From: Reichenbachiella versicolor
GTDB lineage: Bacteria > Bacteroidota > Bacteroidia > Cytophagales > Cyclobacteriaceae
Reading direction: 5' to 3'
Assembly (NCBI RefSeq): GCF_003171675.1
Contig: NZ_QFZQ01000008.1
Span: 62,001 to 126,000, forward strand
Length of the DNA stretch: 64,000 nucleotides
Below the pieces are notes generated by a model. It saw only the letters and a program-made list of their open reading frames with translations, ran no database searches and was not told the origin of the DNA. Shown in pieces: positions 1-7,783 of this stretch (its first letter is position 1; each line of letters starts with the position of its first letter). Position numbers and translations under genes: made by a program.

Positions 1-334
1 CAGGAATGAACTTGCTTTTGGCATTAGTGGTTCCGGATGATTTTGCGAACCATTTAATGTCTTTAGGCCAAAGCACTTTTTTCTCACCTTTTAGACGGCG
101 TTCTATGTAAGGATATAATTGCTCATATGTGTGAACCGGTACATCCTGTGCAAACTGATCAGGGTTCTCAATATTTCTGAAATCATACTGCTTGCCGAAG
201 TCAGTTTTCTTCGCAGTATCGAGTAGGTAATGAAAGGTGTCTCGCTGCACGTCATGTGGGTATTTCATAAAAAGCTCGATATCATGTATCCGCTTCTTCA
301 TGACAAATGTCAAGATGGAATTCAATAAGGGCAT
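1..334 (-). CDS. GH3 auxin-responsive promoter family protein, partial (3' end outside window)
   Basis: The minus-strand reading frame opens with ATG at 334 and stays open for 111 codons to the window edge, so the N-terminus is present and most of the protein is missing. Translation begins MPLLNSILTF and includes SSGTTNAKSKFIP near residues 100-111, which resembles the ATP/AMP-binding loop of the GH3/ANL adenylate-forming superfamily. GH3-like proteins are common in Bacteroidota and often lie directly after lptB, as here: lptB ends 4 bp upstream and the two are probably co-transcribed. The bacterial family is thought to conjugate an acyl group, but its substrate is not known from this sequence. 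The family call is by recognition of the N-terminal region only. Confidence 0.75.
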   Translation of the reverse strand, partial: MPLLNSILTFVMKKRIHDIELFMKYPHDVQRDTFHYLLDTAKKTDFGKQYDFRNIENPDQFAQDVPVHTYEQLYPYIERRLKGEKKVLWPKDIKWFAKSSGTTNAKSKFIP

Positions 335-338
335 GAGA

Positions 339-1094
339 TTATACTTTTCTCTTCAACTCAAAGTGCTGTCCTAGGTATACTTTACGTACCTGTTCGTCAG
401 CTGCTAGTTCTTCGGCTGTTCCTTGTTTCAGAAGTTTTCCCTCAAACATGAGGTAGGCTCTATCCGTGATGGATAGGGTTTCCTGTACATTGTGATCAGT
501 GATCAGGATACCAATATTTTTATTTTTAAGTTTTGCTACTATAGTTTGAATCTCCTCTACAGCGATGGGGTCTACTCCAGCAAAAGGCTCATCTAGTAGT
601 ACAAAGTGTGGGTCAATAGCCAGTGCACGTGCAATCTCAGTTCGGCGTCTTTCACCTCCAGATAGGACCTTTCCGAGGTTCTTTCTTACGTGGCCTAAAC
701 TAAATTCTTCCAGTAGTTCTTCGACTTTGTCTTTTCTCTGCTGCTTCGTGTACTTCTTCATTTCCATTACAGAAACGATATTTTCCTCTACAGATAGATT
801 TCTGAATACTGAAGCTTCCTGAGCTAGATACCCTACACCTAATCTTGATCTTTGGTACATTGGAAGACCAGTGATATCACGATCATCGAGGAAAATTTGA
901 CCATCATTGGGTTTGACAAGTCCAACGATCATATAGAAGGAAGTAGTTTTACCAGCGCCATTAGGGCCAAGAAGCCCAACGATCTCTCCCTGCTTTACAG
1001 TTACCGAGATATCGTTTACTACAGTTCTCTTTTTATACTTTTTGACTAAGTGTCTCGCACTTAGCTCCATTCTATGTTCGCTTTGCTCGCTCAT
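339..1094 (-). CDS. lptB: LPS export ABC transporter ATP-binding protein
   Basis: 251 residues, the usual LptB length. LptB is the cytoplasmic ATPase that, with LptF and LptG, drives lipopolysaccharide from the inner membrane across the Lpt bridge to the outer membrane. Visible motifs are Walker A GPNGAGKT, signature LSGGERRR, Walker B with [12 protein letters not shown], and the switch histidine in ITDHNV. The text [15 protein letters not shown] in the Q-loop region is typical of LptB. The ATG start at 1094 precedes the conserved opening strand. It is followed 4 bp later by the GH3-family gene and preceded by the HTH/PIN pair, which appears to have inserted upstream. lptF, lptG, lptA and lptC are not in the window. 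Confidence 0.95.
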   Translation of the reverse strand: MSEQSEHRMELSARHLVKKYKKRTVVNDISVTVKQGEIVGLLGPNGAGKTTSFYMIVGLVKPNDGQIFLDDRDITGLPMYQRSRLGVGYLAQEASVFRNLSVEENIVSVMEMKKYTKQQRKDKVEELLEEFSLGHVRKNLGKVLSGGERRRTEIARALAIDPHFVLLDEPFAGVDPIAVEEIQTIVAKLKNKNIGILITDHNVQETLSITDRAYLMFEGKLLKQGTAEELAADEQVRKVYLGQHFELKRKV

Positions 1095-1165
1095 ATACGT
1101 ACTTTATTGCACTGAGCAATTTTAGTGTTTTTGAATTGAATTAAGAAACTAATAACTGTATCTGC

Positions 1166-1741
1166 TTAAACGTATTTGGATAGTTCATCTGCTGTTTGAT
1201 GTAATCCATTTTTTCTTAGTATCTCCAAATACTGTATTTCGTCATACGGTGGTTTTCGTTTTTTTAATACCATCTCACGAAATGCATCTGTACATTTATC
1301 AGGGGATAAGTCTATCATATCGGCTATAAAGGTATCTGGATCAATAATGTTAAGGCCTAATGACTCGATATATGATGTTGGAAAATCTTTGAGATTATTG
1401 GTGACTATTACATTGGCATTGCATTTCAATGCAGCAGCTACTACATGTCTGTCATCTTGATCTGGAAGCTTCACTGTTTCAATAAGAGTTTCATACTTTT
1501 CAACAAGTGCGTCTGGACATGCTTTGTTCATCCAGTCAATCTGTTTTCGAATTTGCTCCATTGTCAAGTCCATTTTCTTTTTTGAAAAGATAGAACTGAA
1601 TTCATCAAGTAGAGTTTTGCTCCATTTTGGAGAATATAGTTCGTAAGTGGCGAGCCAAAGTAAATAGTCTCTTATTACAATCGGGAATAGAACATTAGCA
1701 TCTAGTACAGCAGTAAACCTTGCACTATTAATCAATCTCAT
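1166..1741 (-). CDS. PIN-domain protein, probable VapC-like toxin RNase
   Basis: 191 residues. The opening FTAVLDANVLFPIVIRDYL carries the first PIN acidic residue (LDANV). A middle acidic cluster, PDQDDRHVVAAAL, and then NVIVTNNLKDFP, match the remaining metal-binding positions of PIN nucleases. PIN toxins of toxin-antitoxin pairs cleave RNA, often tRNA. The ATG overlaps the end of the upstream HTH gene by 14 bp, the arrangement expected for a co-translated antitoxin-toxin pair. The C-terminal 50 residues beyond the PIN core are not recognised. Base composition is AT-rich (about 30% G+C in a hand-counted line) relative to mutS, which fits a mobile module. Target and activity are inferred, not shown. 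Confidence 0.8.
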   Translation of the reverse strand: MRLINSARFTAVLDANVLFPIVIRDYLLWLATYELYSPKWSKTLLDEFSSIFSKKKMDLTMEQIRKQIDWMNKACPDALVEKYETLIETVKLPDQDDRHVVAAALKCNANVIVTNNLKDFPTSYIESLGLNIIDPDTFIADMIDLSPDKCTDAFREMVLKKRKPPYDEIQYLEILRKNGLHQTADELSKYV

Positions 1742-2192
1742 ATAGTCCCAAGTCTTCTGAGTCGTGCATCAATTTCGCAAGTGCATCTTTTTGCTCATTG
1801 AGCTTATTCTTTTTGAATTCAACCAAATCATTAAATTGAATTCTACGATGACGCCCAACTTTTGTAGCTTTCAACTTTCCCTCATCAATAAGCTTTGTGA
1901 TGTAGGGGCGAGAACAATTCAAGAATTCTGCAGCTTTTTGAGTTGTAAAGACTGTTCCTTTCGAAATAATAGAAATGGAATTTCCATCTTTTATATTCTT
2001 TAACACTTCTGCTAAAAGCTTTAAAACATTCAACGGAATTTTTATTGGATCCCCTGTTTCCTGAATAGATATTTCGGGTATGTTTTCTGGGTGGTTGATT
2101 TCGTCAATTATTTCTGTCAGCTTTTGGAAGCCCTCTTGTGCAATCTGTCGCTCTTGGCGATTTGGTGATATGTTAATGTTGGAATCTGACAT
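1728..2192 (-). CDS. Excisionase-family (MerR-like HTH) DNA-binding protein, probable antitoxin
   Basis: 154 residues. A helix-turn-helix of the excisionase/MerR-like type lies at about residues 85-135: TTQKAAEFLNCSRPYITKLI followed by KATKVGRHRRIQFNDL, a pattern used for DNA binding in many antitoxins paired with PIN toxins. The N-terminal 80 residues are not recognised. It is the first gene of a two-gene unit and overlaps the PIN gene by 14 bp. It probably neutralises the PIN protein and represses its own promoter; three AAACGAAA boxes lie 26-47 bp upstream of its ATG. The antitoxin role rests on gene order and the HTH, not on direct evidence. Confidence 0.78.
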   Translation of the reverse strand: MSDSNINISPNRQERQIAQEGFQKLTEIIDEINHPENIPEISIQETGDPIKIPLNVLKLLAEVLKNIKDGNSISIISKGTVFTTQKAAEFLNCSRPYITKLIDEGKLKATKVGRHRRIQFNDLVEFKKNKLNEQKDALAKLMHDSEDLGLYEID

Positions 2193-2217
2193 CTTTGTAA
2201 TCGTTTTATGTAAGTCT

Positions 2218-2239
2218 AAACGAAATAAACGAAACGAAA
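2218..2239 (-). promoter_or_regulatory. Cluster of AAACGAAA direct repeats upstream of the HTH/PIN pair (operator candidate)
   Basis: On the + strand the octamer AAACGAAA occurs at 2218, 2227 and 2232 (the last two overlap), immediately upstream of the antitoxin-like gene that starts at 2192. Closely spaced short repeats at this position are typical of autoregulatory sites of toxin-antitoxin operons. No clear TAnnTTTG element was found at a fitting distance, so the promoter itself is not placed. Confidence 0.35.
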
Positions 2240-2385
2240 GACATAAAATGACACAAATGATATCACTAAAAGTGACTTTGCTACTTCTTATATGGAACCC
2301 ATAAGATAATTACAACAAATAGTACGTCTGAACAGCTTAACAATAGATTTCGATAGGTTTGTCAAATGAACTTTATAAAATTAAA

Positions 2386-4989
2386 TCATTTCCCCTTCAA
2401 CACATTTTTAATCTCATTCAGTTTGAGTAATGCTTCTACTGGTGAGATAGTATTTACATCTATTTTGTTGAGCATTCCTAGTACTTCTTCGTAGTTGGGG
2501 TCAGCGCCAAACATACTTAGTTGGAAGTTGTTTTTAGGTACTTCTTCGAGCTTGCTTTTATTTTCTTCTTTGATCTTGTCTTTCTCAAGGTGGTGAAGAA
2601 TTTCGTTGGCTCGGATGACCACTTCGTTAGGCATGCCGGCCATTTGTGCTACATGGATACCAAAACTGTGCTCACTTCCTCCTTCTTTGAGTTTTCGCAT
2701 GAATATCACACGGTTGTCAAGTTCTTTGACGGATACATTGAAGTTTTTGACTCTTGGAAAGTCTTCTGCGATTTGATTCAGTTCATGATAGTGAGTGGCG
2801 AACATCGTTTTACCCTTGAATTTTGGGTGGTTGTGGAGGTGTTCGACAATTGACCATGCTATAGAGACACCATCGTAAGTACTCGTACCACGTCCAATTT
2901 CGTCCATAAGTACCAAGCAGTTTTCACTGAGGTTGTTTAGAATACTGGCAGTTTCAGTCATTTCTACCATGAAGGTAGATTCACCTTTAGAAAGGTTGTC
3001 AGAAGCACCAACTCTTGTGAAGACTTTATCAATTATCCCTACTTTGGCATAAGCAGCCGGAACAAATGATCCCATTTGCGCCATCAAAACGATCAATGCT
3101 GTTTGTCTCAATAAAGCAGACTTACCCGCCATGTTTGGTCCAGTGATGACTATGATTTGCTGTGAAGCATCATCTAAGAAAATACTATTGGGAACATATT
3201 CTTCGCCATTCGGTAGTTGTGTTTCGATTACTGGATGGCGCCCTTCTTTGATGTCTATCTCTTGACTTTCCTTTACTGTAGGTCTACAGTAGTTATTTTT
3301 CTGTGCTGCTGTAGAGAATGACAACAGACAGTCGATTTCGGAGATGATCTTTGCATTGCCTTGAATGGCTAAGACGAACTGTGCGGTATACTGCACGATC
3401 TCCTGAAAGAGATTAAACTCTATCGAACCTAACTTATCCTCCGCTCCTAAGATTTTCTCTTCATAGACTTTTAGTTCTTCAGTAATATATCTTTCAGCAT
3501 TGACTAAGGTTTGCTTTCTGATCCATTCTTCTGGAACCTTGTCTTTGTGAGCATTAGATACTTCTAGGTAATACCCAAAGACTTTATTGTATGCGATTTT
3601 TAAAGATGAAATACCCGTGCGTTCTTTTTCACGCTCTTGGATTTGGAGAAGGAAGTCTTTGCCTGAGTAGGCGATTTTTCTCAGTTCATCTAGCTCCTCA
3701 TTGATGCCATCCGCTATGATATTTCCTTGGGTAGCATTGAGTGGAAGTTCTTCTTTTAGGTGAGATTCGAGTTTCTCTACCAAGTCCACACACGGATCAA
3801 GTTTTTTGGCGTATGCCTGAAAAACTTCAGAATCGCTCGACCCCAAAACATCAATAATTGGCAATATCTTTTCTAGTGCTTTTCTCAGATGAAGTAACTC
3901 TCTAGGGTTCACCCTGAGCGCAGCTACTTTCGAAGCCAATCGCTCGATATCAGTCATACCGGACAATTGCTCTAGAGTGGATTCAGCTAAATCAGCATTT
4001 TGAATGAATGACTCTACAGCATTCAGTCTATTGTCAATGATGGCCTTGTCCTTTAGAGGAAGTACCATCCATTTCTTCAAGAGGCGTGCCCCCATTGGGG
4101 TTTGTGTATGATCAAGGATTGAGATCAATGGTACACCATCTGGCTGCGCTGGATAGGCTAATTCAAGATTTCTGATTGTAAACTTGTCTAGCCAAACGTA
4201 TTTGTCAGTATCTATTCTAGAGATGGCAGAGATGTGCTTGATCTCTTTGTGTTCTGTTTCTTCTAGATAATGAAGGACAGCTCCGGCTGCAGCTATTCCC
4301 AATTGAGATTCTTCTATTCCGAATCCTTTGAGGTTTTTGGTTTGGAAGTGTGATTGAAGTTTCTCATATCCAAAATCAAATCCATAAATCCATTCTTCCA
4401 AGCAGAATGTATTGAATTCATCTCCAAACAGTTCTTCGAATTCGTTTCGTTTGTTTTTGCAGTAGATGATTTCTGAAGGCTTGAACCCTTGGATGAGCTT
4501 GTCGATGTAGTCTAAATCACCCTCTGATACCATGAACTCCCCTGTACTTAGGTCAAGAAATGCGATTCCATTTGACTTCTTGTCAAAACAGATCGAAGCT
4601 AGATAATTGTTTTTCTTTTGGTCGAGGACGTTGTCGTTGAGTGTTAGCCCTGGCGTTACCAATTCAGTCACTCCACGTTTGACAATACCTTTGACGTCCT
4701 TAGGATTTTCTAGCTGGTCACAGATGGCTACTCTGTTTCCGGCTCTTACCAGTTTTGGTAAGTAAGTATCCAGTGAGTGATGAGGGAATCCAGCTAATTC
4801 GATATGAGCAGCTGAACCATTAGCACGTTTAGTCAAGACGATGTCTAATACTTTGCTGGCTTTGACAGCGTCTTCTCCAAACGTCTCATAAAAGTCTCCC
4901 ACTCTAAAAAGTAACATCGCATCAGGGTGTTTAGCCTTGATGGCGTTGTATTGTTTCATTAGCGGGGTTTCTTTTGTCTTGGCGGCCAT
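2386..4989 (-). CDS. mutS: DNA mismatch repair protein MutS
   Basis: 867 residues, full length for MutS1. The mismatch-reading N-terminus carries the Phe-x-Glu motif in GDFYETFGEDA at about residues 30-40. The C-terminal ATPase has Walker A TGPNMAGKSALL, Walker B LVLMDEIGRGTSTYDG, and the conserved ATHYHEL. MutS dimers bind mispaired bases and recruit MutL to start excision repair. The protein ends with a C-terminal segment that usually mediates tetramer formation. ATG at 4989 gives the standard start (MKQYNAIKAKHPDAMLLF follows a short leader). It appears monocistronic: nearly 200 bp separate it from the HTH/PIN pair, and mutL is not in the window. Confidence 0.97.
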   Translation of the reverse strand: MAAKTKETPLMKQYNAIKAKHPDAMLLFRVGDFYETFGEDAVKASKVLDIVLTKRANGSAAHIELAGFPHHSLDTYLPKLVRAGNRVAICDQLENPKDVKGIVKRGVTELVTPGLTLNDNVLDQKKNNYLASICFDKKSNGIAFLDLSTGEFMVSEGDLDYIDKLIQGFKPSEIIYCKNKRNEFEELFGDEFNTFCLEEWIYGFDFGYEKLQSHFQTKNLKGFGIEESQLGIAAAGAVLHYLEETEHKEIKHISAISRIDTDKYVWLDKFTIRNLELAYPAQPDGVPLISILDHTQTPMGARLLKKWMVLPLKDKAIIDNRLNAVESFIQNADLAESTLEQLSGMTDIERLASKVAALRVNPRELLHLRKALEKILPIIDVLGSSDSEVFQAYAKKLDPCVDLVEKLESHLKEELPLNATQGNIIADGINEELDELRKIAYSGKDFLLQIQEREKERTGISSLKIAYNKVFGYYLEVSNAHKDKVPEEWIRKQTLVNAERYITEELKVYEEKILGAEDKLGSIEFNLFQEIVQYTAQFVLAIQGNAKIISEIDCLLSFSTAAQKNNYCRPTVKESQEIDIKEGRHPVIETQLPNGEEYVPNSIFLDDASQQIIVITGPNMAGKSALLRQTALIVLMAQMGSFVPAAYAKVGIIDKVFTRVGASDNLSKGESTFMVEMTETASILNNLSENCLVLMDEIGRGTSTYDGVSIAWSIVEHLHNHPKFKGKTMFATHYHELNQIAEDFPRVKNFNVSVKELDNRVIFMRKLKEGGSEHSFGIHVAQMAGMPNEVVIRANEILHHLEKDKIKEENKSKLEEVPKNNFQLSMFGADPNYEEVLGMLNKIDVNTISPVEALLKLNEIKNVLKGK

Positions 4990-5150
4990 ATTTTTCTGAA
5001 TTGAAGCACGAATTTATATGTAATCCAAAAGATAATTATACAAAAATCTGCTTTTGGACACAGTGGTATTAGTTTTCACCGTCCAATTAGAATTAGACGG
5101 TTCATTCAGACATGACCTAAAAGGCTAATAATTAATGAGAGAAAGAAGAA

Positions 5151-5681
5151 TTATTGAGGGTCGACAATCTCCCATTGTTTTTTCACTCTAAGCTTTTTCT
5201 CAAGACCATTGCCCGTTACCAAATAGCTGATACCATAGTAGAAGAATGGTAGGGAAAGACCTATTAGGGTATAACCTACAGCTTTGTTGTTGTCGACACT
5301 TAGTGCACCTGCGGTAGCTAGACCTGCGCCTACTGTTAGATTAGTATATCCTGCTGACTTGACAATAAAAGAAATCAAACCTGAAGCTGGATTAGGAATA
5401 CGTTGAACTATGGCTATGTCGTCTATAGCTACTTTGACGGTTTTTTTACCATTTAGCAATATGACTTCATCTGGAGTCCTGTATCGGAATTGACCGGTAA
5501 ATACTTTCTTGTCTGTGGTAGTAATCCTAAGGTCGTGTGATTGTTTAGTAACCAAAATCTGCTTGTCACGCTTTCTATGCTTGATGATGAGGCTATCGTT
5601 ACGAACTTCTTGAGCATAAATATCAACACTGAAGATGGATAGGAAAATCAGAAGCGTAGGGATGAGTATTGCTTTGGTCAT
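5151..5681 (-). CDS. Hypothetical exported protein
   Basis: 176 residues with an N-terminal signal peptide (hydrophobic stretch ILIPTLLIFLSIFSV, likely cleavage after IYAQ). The middle resembles a small beta-rich domain (ITTTDKKVFTGQFRYRTPDEV then VAIDDIAIVQRI), of the kind found in Bacteroidota surface or periplasmic proteins. Two glycine-rich hydrophobic stretches follow at about residues 100-160 and could cross or line a membrane. I do not recognise the family. It is transcribed toward mutS but 160 bp away. Confidence 0.6.
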   Translation of the reverse strand: MTKAILIPTLLIFLSIFSVDIYAQEVRNDSLIIKHRKRDKQILVTKQSHDLRITTTDKKVFTGQFRYRTPDEVILLNGKKTVKVAIDDIAIVQRIPNPASGLISFIVKSAGYTNLTVGAGLATAGALSVDNNKAVGYTLIGLSLPFFYYGISYLVTGNGLEKKLRVKKQWEIVDPQ

Positions 5682-5903
5682 ATCGTGAAAACGTTTTCAA
5701 CTCGAAATTTAATGATTTCAGAGATACAAGTACTTAAGAACACGTAGATTTGATCGAAAGGCGATGACCCATTGGGTTTAATTCCTTGACCTTTGTATTG
5801 AGTTAAACAAAACTCCTAAGGTGCCTCTTACCCTTGGGTCAAGGAACTTCATTCTTGAAAAACAATCCCCAATCTCTCAAGGACTCCTTGTAACTTCGCC
5901 GTC

Positions 5904-6431
5904 ATGAAGAAGCTAAAGAACGAAGAACTCAACCGACCGTCTGTAGAAGAATTCAAAGCTCAGGATAAAAACCCAGCCATTGTCATCCTAGACAATATCC
6001 GTAGTTTGAATAATGTCGGATCGGCTTTTCGTACTTCCGATGCTTTCAACGTAGAGAAGATTTATTTGTGTGGGATCACGGGTAAGCCTCCACATCGTGA
6101 TATTAATAAAACTGCCCTTGGTGCTACCGAATCTGTGGAGTGGGAACATGTGCAGTCGACTGTCGAAACCATACAAAAACTCCAATCTGATGGTTATGAG
6201 GTCTATGCTATTGAACAGGCCGAGAGTGCTACTATGCTTGATACTTTCAAGCCTGATGGAGATAAAAAATATGCATTCGTATTTGGCAACGAAGTCTTTG
6301 GCGTAGAGCAAGAGGCTATAGATGCGGCAGGCCAATGTCTAGAGATTCCTCAGTTTGGGACAAAGCATTCGCTTAATATCTCAGTGACAATTGGAGTGGT
6401 GCTTTGGCATTATGTGATGATGGGGAGGTAG
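5904..6431 (+). CDS. SpoU/TrmH-family (SPOUT) RNA 2'-O-methyltransferase
   Basis: 175 residues, a single catalytic domain without the N-terminal RNA-binding extension of RlmB. The three SPOUT motifs are visible: motif 1 LNNVGSAFRTSDAF, motif 2 YAFVFGNEVFGVEQ, and motif 3 LEIPQFGTKHSLNISV with the knot loop that binds S-adenosylmethionine. Such proteins methylate a ribose 2'-OH in tRNA or rRNA; the exact target cannot be read from the sequence. The ATG lies only 6 bp after TAACTTCG, a near match to TAnnTTTG, so the leader would be very short. The gene converges on the minus-strand caspase-like gene with a 9-bp gap. Confidence 0.85.
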   Translation: MKKLKNEELNRPSVEEFKAQDKNPAIVILDNIRSLNNVGSAFRTSDAFNVEKIYLCGITGKPPHRDINKTALGATESVEWEHVQSTVETIQKLQSDGYEVYAIEQAESATMLDTFKPDGDKKYAFVFGNEVFGVEQEAIDAAGQCLEIPQFGTKHSLNISVTIGVVLWHYVMMGR

Positions 6432-6440
6432 GTATTCTTA

Positions 6441-7088
6441 TTAGAGCTGAATCATATTTGCCTTCATGTTAAACAAAAGATCAGCAAGTGAGGGGTTGTT
6501 TTCTTCAAGGATACATTGATTAATATTCTTGTCTATGTGAAGGTGAATCAAGTCTTTTAATTCAGAAAAATGTAGCCCCCTATTGAAGTATTGTATTAAG
6601 CATGTTGAGGTAATGTCTAATATGGTTTCCTTAAACTTTTCTGCTAACTCTTCCGCAGAAATGTTTTTCACTATAAGCTTTTTTTCATCAAGAACTTCTT
6701 CTTTAGATGTAGGTAAGGCTCCGAAACCAATAGACTTTTTTATTTTTGAAACCTTGGAATAACTTTTTAATAGCCCTGATGAATTACATGAAAGAAGGAA
6801 TAGATTCTGGTCTTCAAAAACTCTCATTTGTTCCTTCTTTATTAATCCTTTTTGTGTGAAGTCAGGTTCATTTTCACCTCCATATAGCTGTTCGTTTGTA
6901 CCATGTCCTAAAAAGATGACGAGTGAGCCTTTTTCAATGGCCTCAATTTGTTTGAGTGAAGATGAATATGATTCTTCGTTCGCGTGAACCTCTATAACCT
7001 TAAACTCAATTCCTATATTATCAAGGCGTTCAATTATTTCGAATAAAAAAGAAGTTGAGGGATCAATGGGAATAATTATAGTAGTCAT
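6441..7088 (-). CDS. Caspase-like (clan CD, CHAT/C25-type fold) putative cysteine protease, last gene of cassette
   Basis: 215 residues, no signal peptide. A hydrophobic strand ending LVIFLGHGTNEQLYGG (His62) is followed about 39 residues later by NLFLLSCNSSGL (Cys101), then SIGFGALPT. This His-Gly / Ser-Cys order and spacing after buried strands is the signature of caspase-fold peptidases such as CHAT and C25. The N-terminal strand TTIIIPIDPS fits the first beta strand of this fold. The last 70 residues are alpha-helical looking and unrecognised. The ATG overlaps the stop of the receiver-like gene by 4 bp (ATGA). In CRISPR-linked and other immune systems CHAT proteases are death effectors; here that role is an inference. 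Family assignment is by motif only and could be wrong if the strands are coincidental. Confidence 0.6.
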   Translation of the reverse strand: MTTIIIPIDPSTSFLFEIIERLDNIGIEFKVIEVHANEESYSSSLKQIEAIEKGSLVIFLGHGTNEQLYGGENEPDFTQKGLIKKEQMRVFEDQNLFLLSCNSSGLLKSYSKVSKIKKSIGFGALPTSKEEVLDEKKLIVKNISAEELAEKFKETILDITSTCLIQYFNRGLHFSELKDLIHLHIDKNINQCILEENNPSLADLLFNMKANMIQL

Positions 7089-7783
7089 TCTTTTTCAAAA
7101 TCATTCAAATTAATTAAATGAGCTACAGTAAGTTCTACTAACGCTTTTTGAAAATTAATACCATTTGGCAAATCTTTATCTATTTCATTAGCGATTTCCG
7201 AAAGTTTCTTGCCTCTGAATTTAGGGTAGACATTGTTGAAAATTAAGTCGGGATATTGTTCTAAATAAGAGGTGATATGTTCTTTGAACAAATATGATTT
7301 TTCAGGAGCCAAAAAAATTCTGGTTAGCTCTTCAGAAATATTTTCTCTTTTTATAAAGTCATCTATTTTTAACCTGATCAAGTCCCTTATTTTGTCAGGT
7401 GTGTCAAATTTTTTAATTGCTTGATCTTGGTCAGCAGAATACAAGCAAAACTTTGCTTTTCTGAATTTGTATTTTTGAGACTGACTATCATTTTTTAGCT
7501 TTTTCAAAAGAGTATACCCGTCCAGATAAGAGTCTTTAAAGTCATAATCTGAGGCAATGATATCAAAATGTTCATTTGAGTATTCATCTTTTATGAAAGA
7601 GTGAATTTTACTCTTATCAAGAATAACTTTATCGTCTTCATTTCTTTTTTTGAATTTTTCGTCTCCAAGGTTTATGAAGGTTTCATCTAATTCAAATCCC
7701 TGTTTTTTTAGCTTTCTTTTGAGTTTGTCTATTTGAGAAGGAATTTTATTATCATCAATATAGAGAAGCTTTTTGATACTCAT
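7085..7783 (-). CDS. Divergent response-regulator (receiver-like) protein
   Basis: 232 residues. The first 145 match a receiver domain with a long insertion after the first strand: KKLLYIDDN supplies the acidic pair Asp10/Asp11, FDIIASDYDF supplies the candidate phosphoacceptor Asp79 (or Asp81), KFCLYSAD supplies the Ser116 switch residue, and Lys139 is a candidate for the conserved lysine. The C-terminal 85 residues are not recognised and contain no known DNA-binding helix-turn-helix. It overlaps both the upstream ATPase/kinase gene and the downstream protease-like gene by 4 bp. It could carry a phosphoryl signal from the kinase-like domain to the protease. The receiver call is moderately sure; signal flow is inference. 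Confidence 0.65.
   Translation of the reverse strand: MSIKKLLYIDDNKIPSQIDKLKRKLKKQGFELDETFINLGDEKFKKRNEDDKVILDKSKIHSFIKDEYSNEHFDIIASDYDFKDSYLDGYTLLKKLKNDSQSQKYKFRKAKFCLYSADQDQAIKKFDTPDKIRDLIRLKIDDFIKRENISEELTRIFLAPEKSYLFKEHITSYLEQYPDLIFNNVYPKFRGKKLSEIANEIDKDLPNGINFQKALVELTVAHLINLNDFEKE

Noticed and set aside
5078-5101. Terminator at the ACCGTC/GACGGT inverted repeat between mutS and the exported protein
   Set aside because: No U-tract on either strand and a very small loop when all pairs form.
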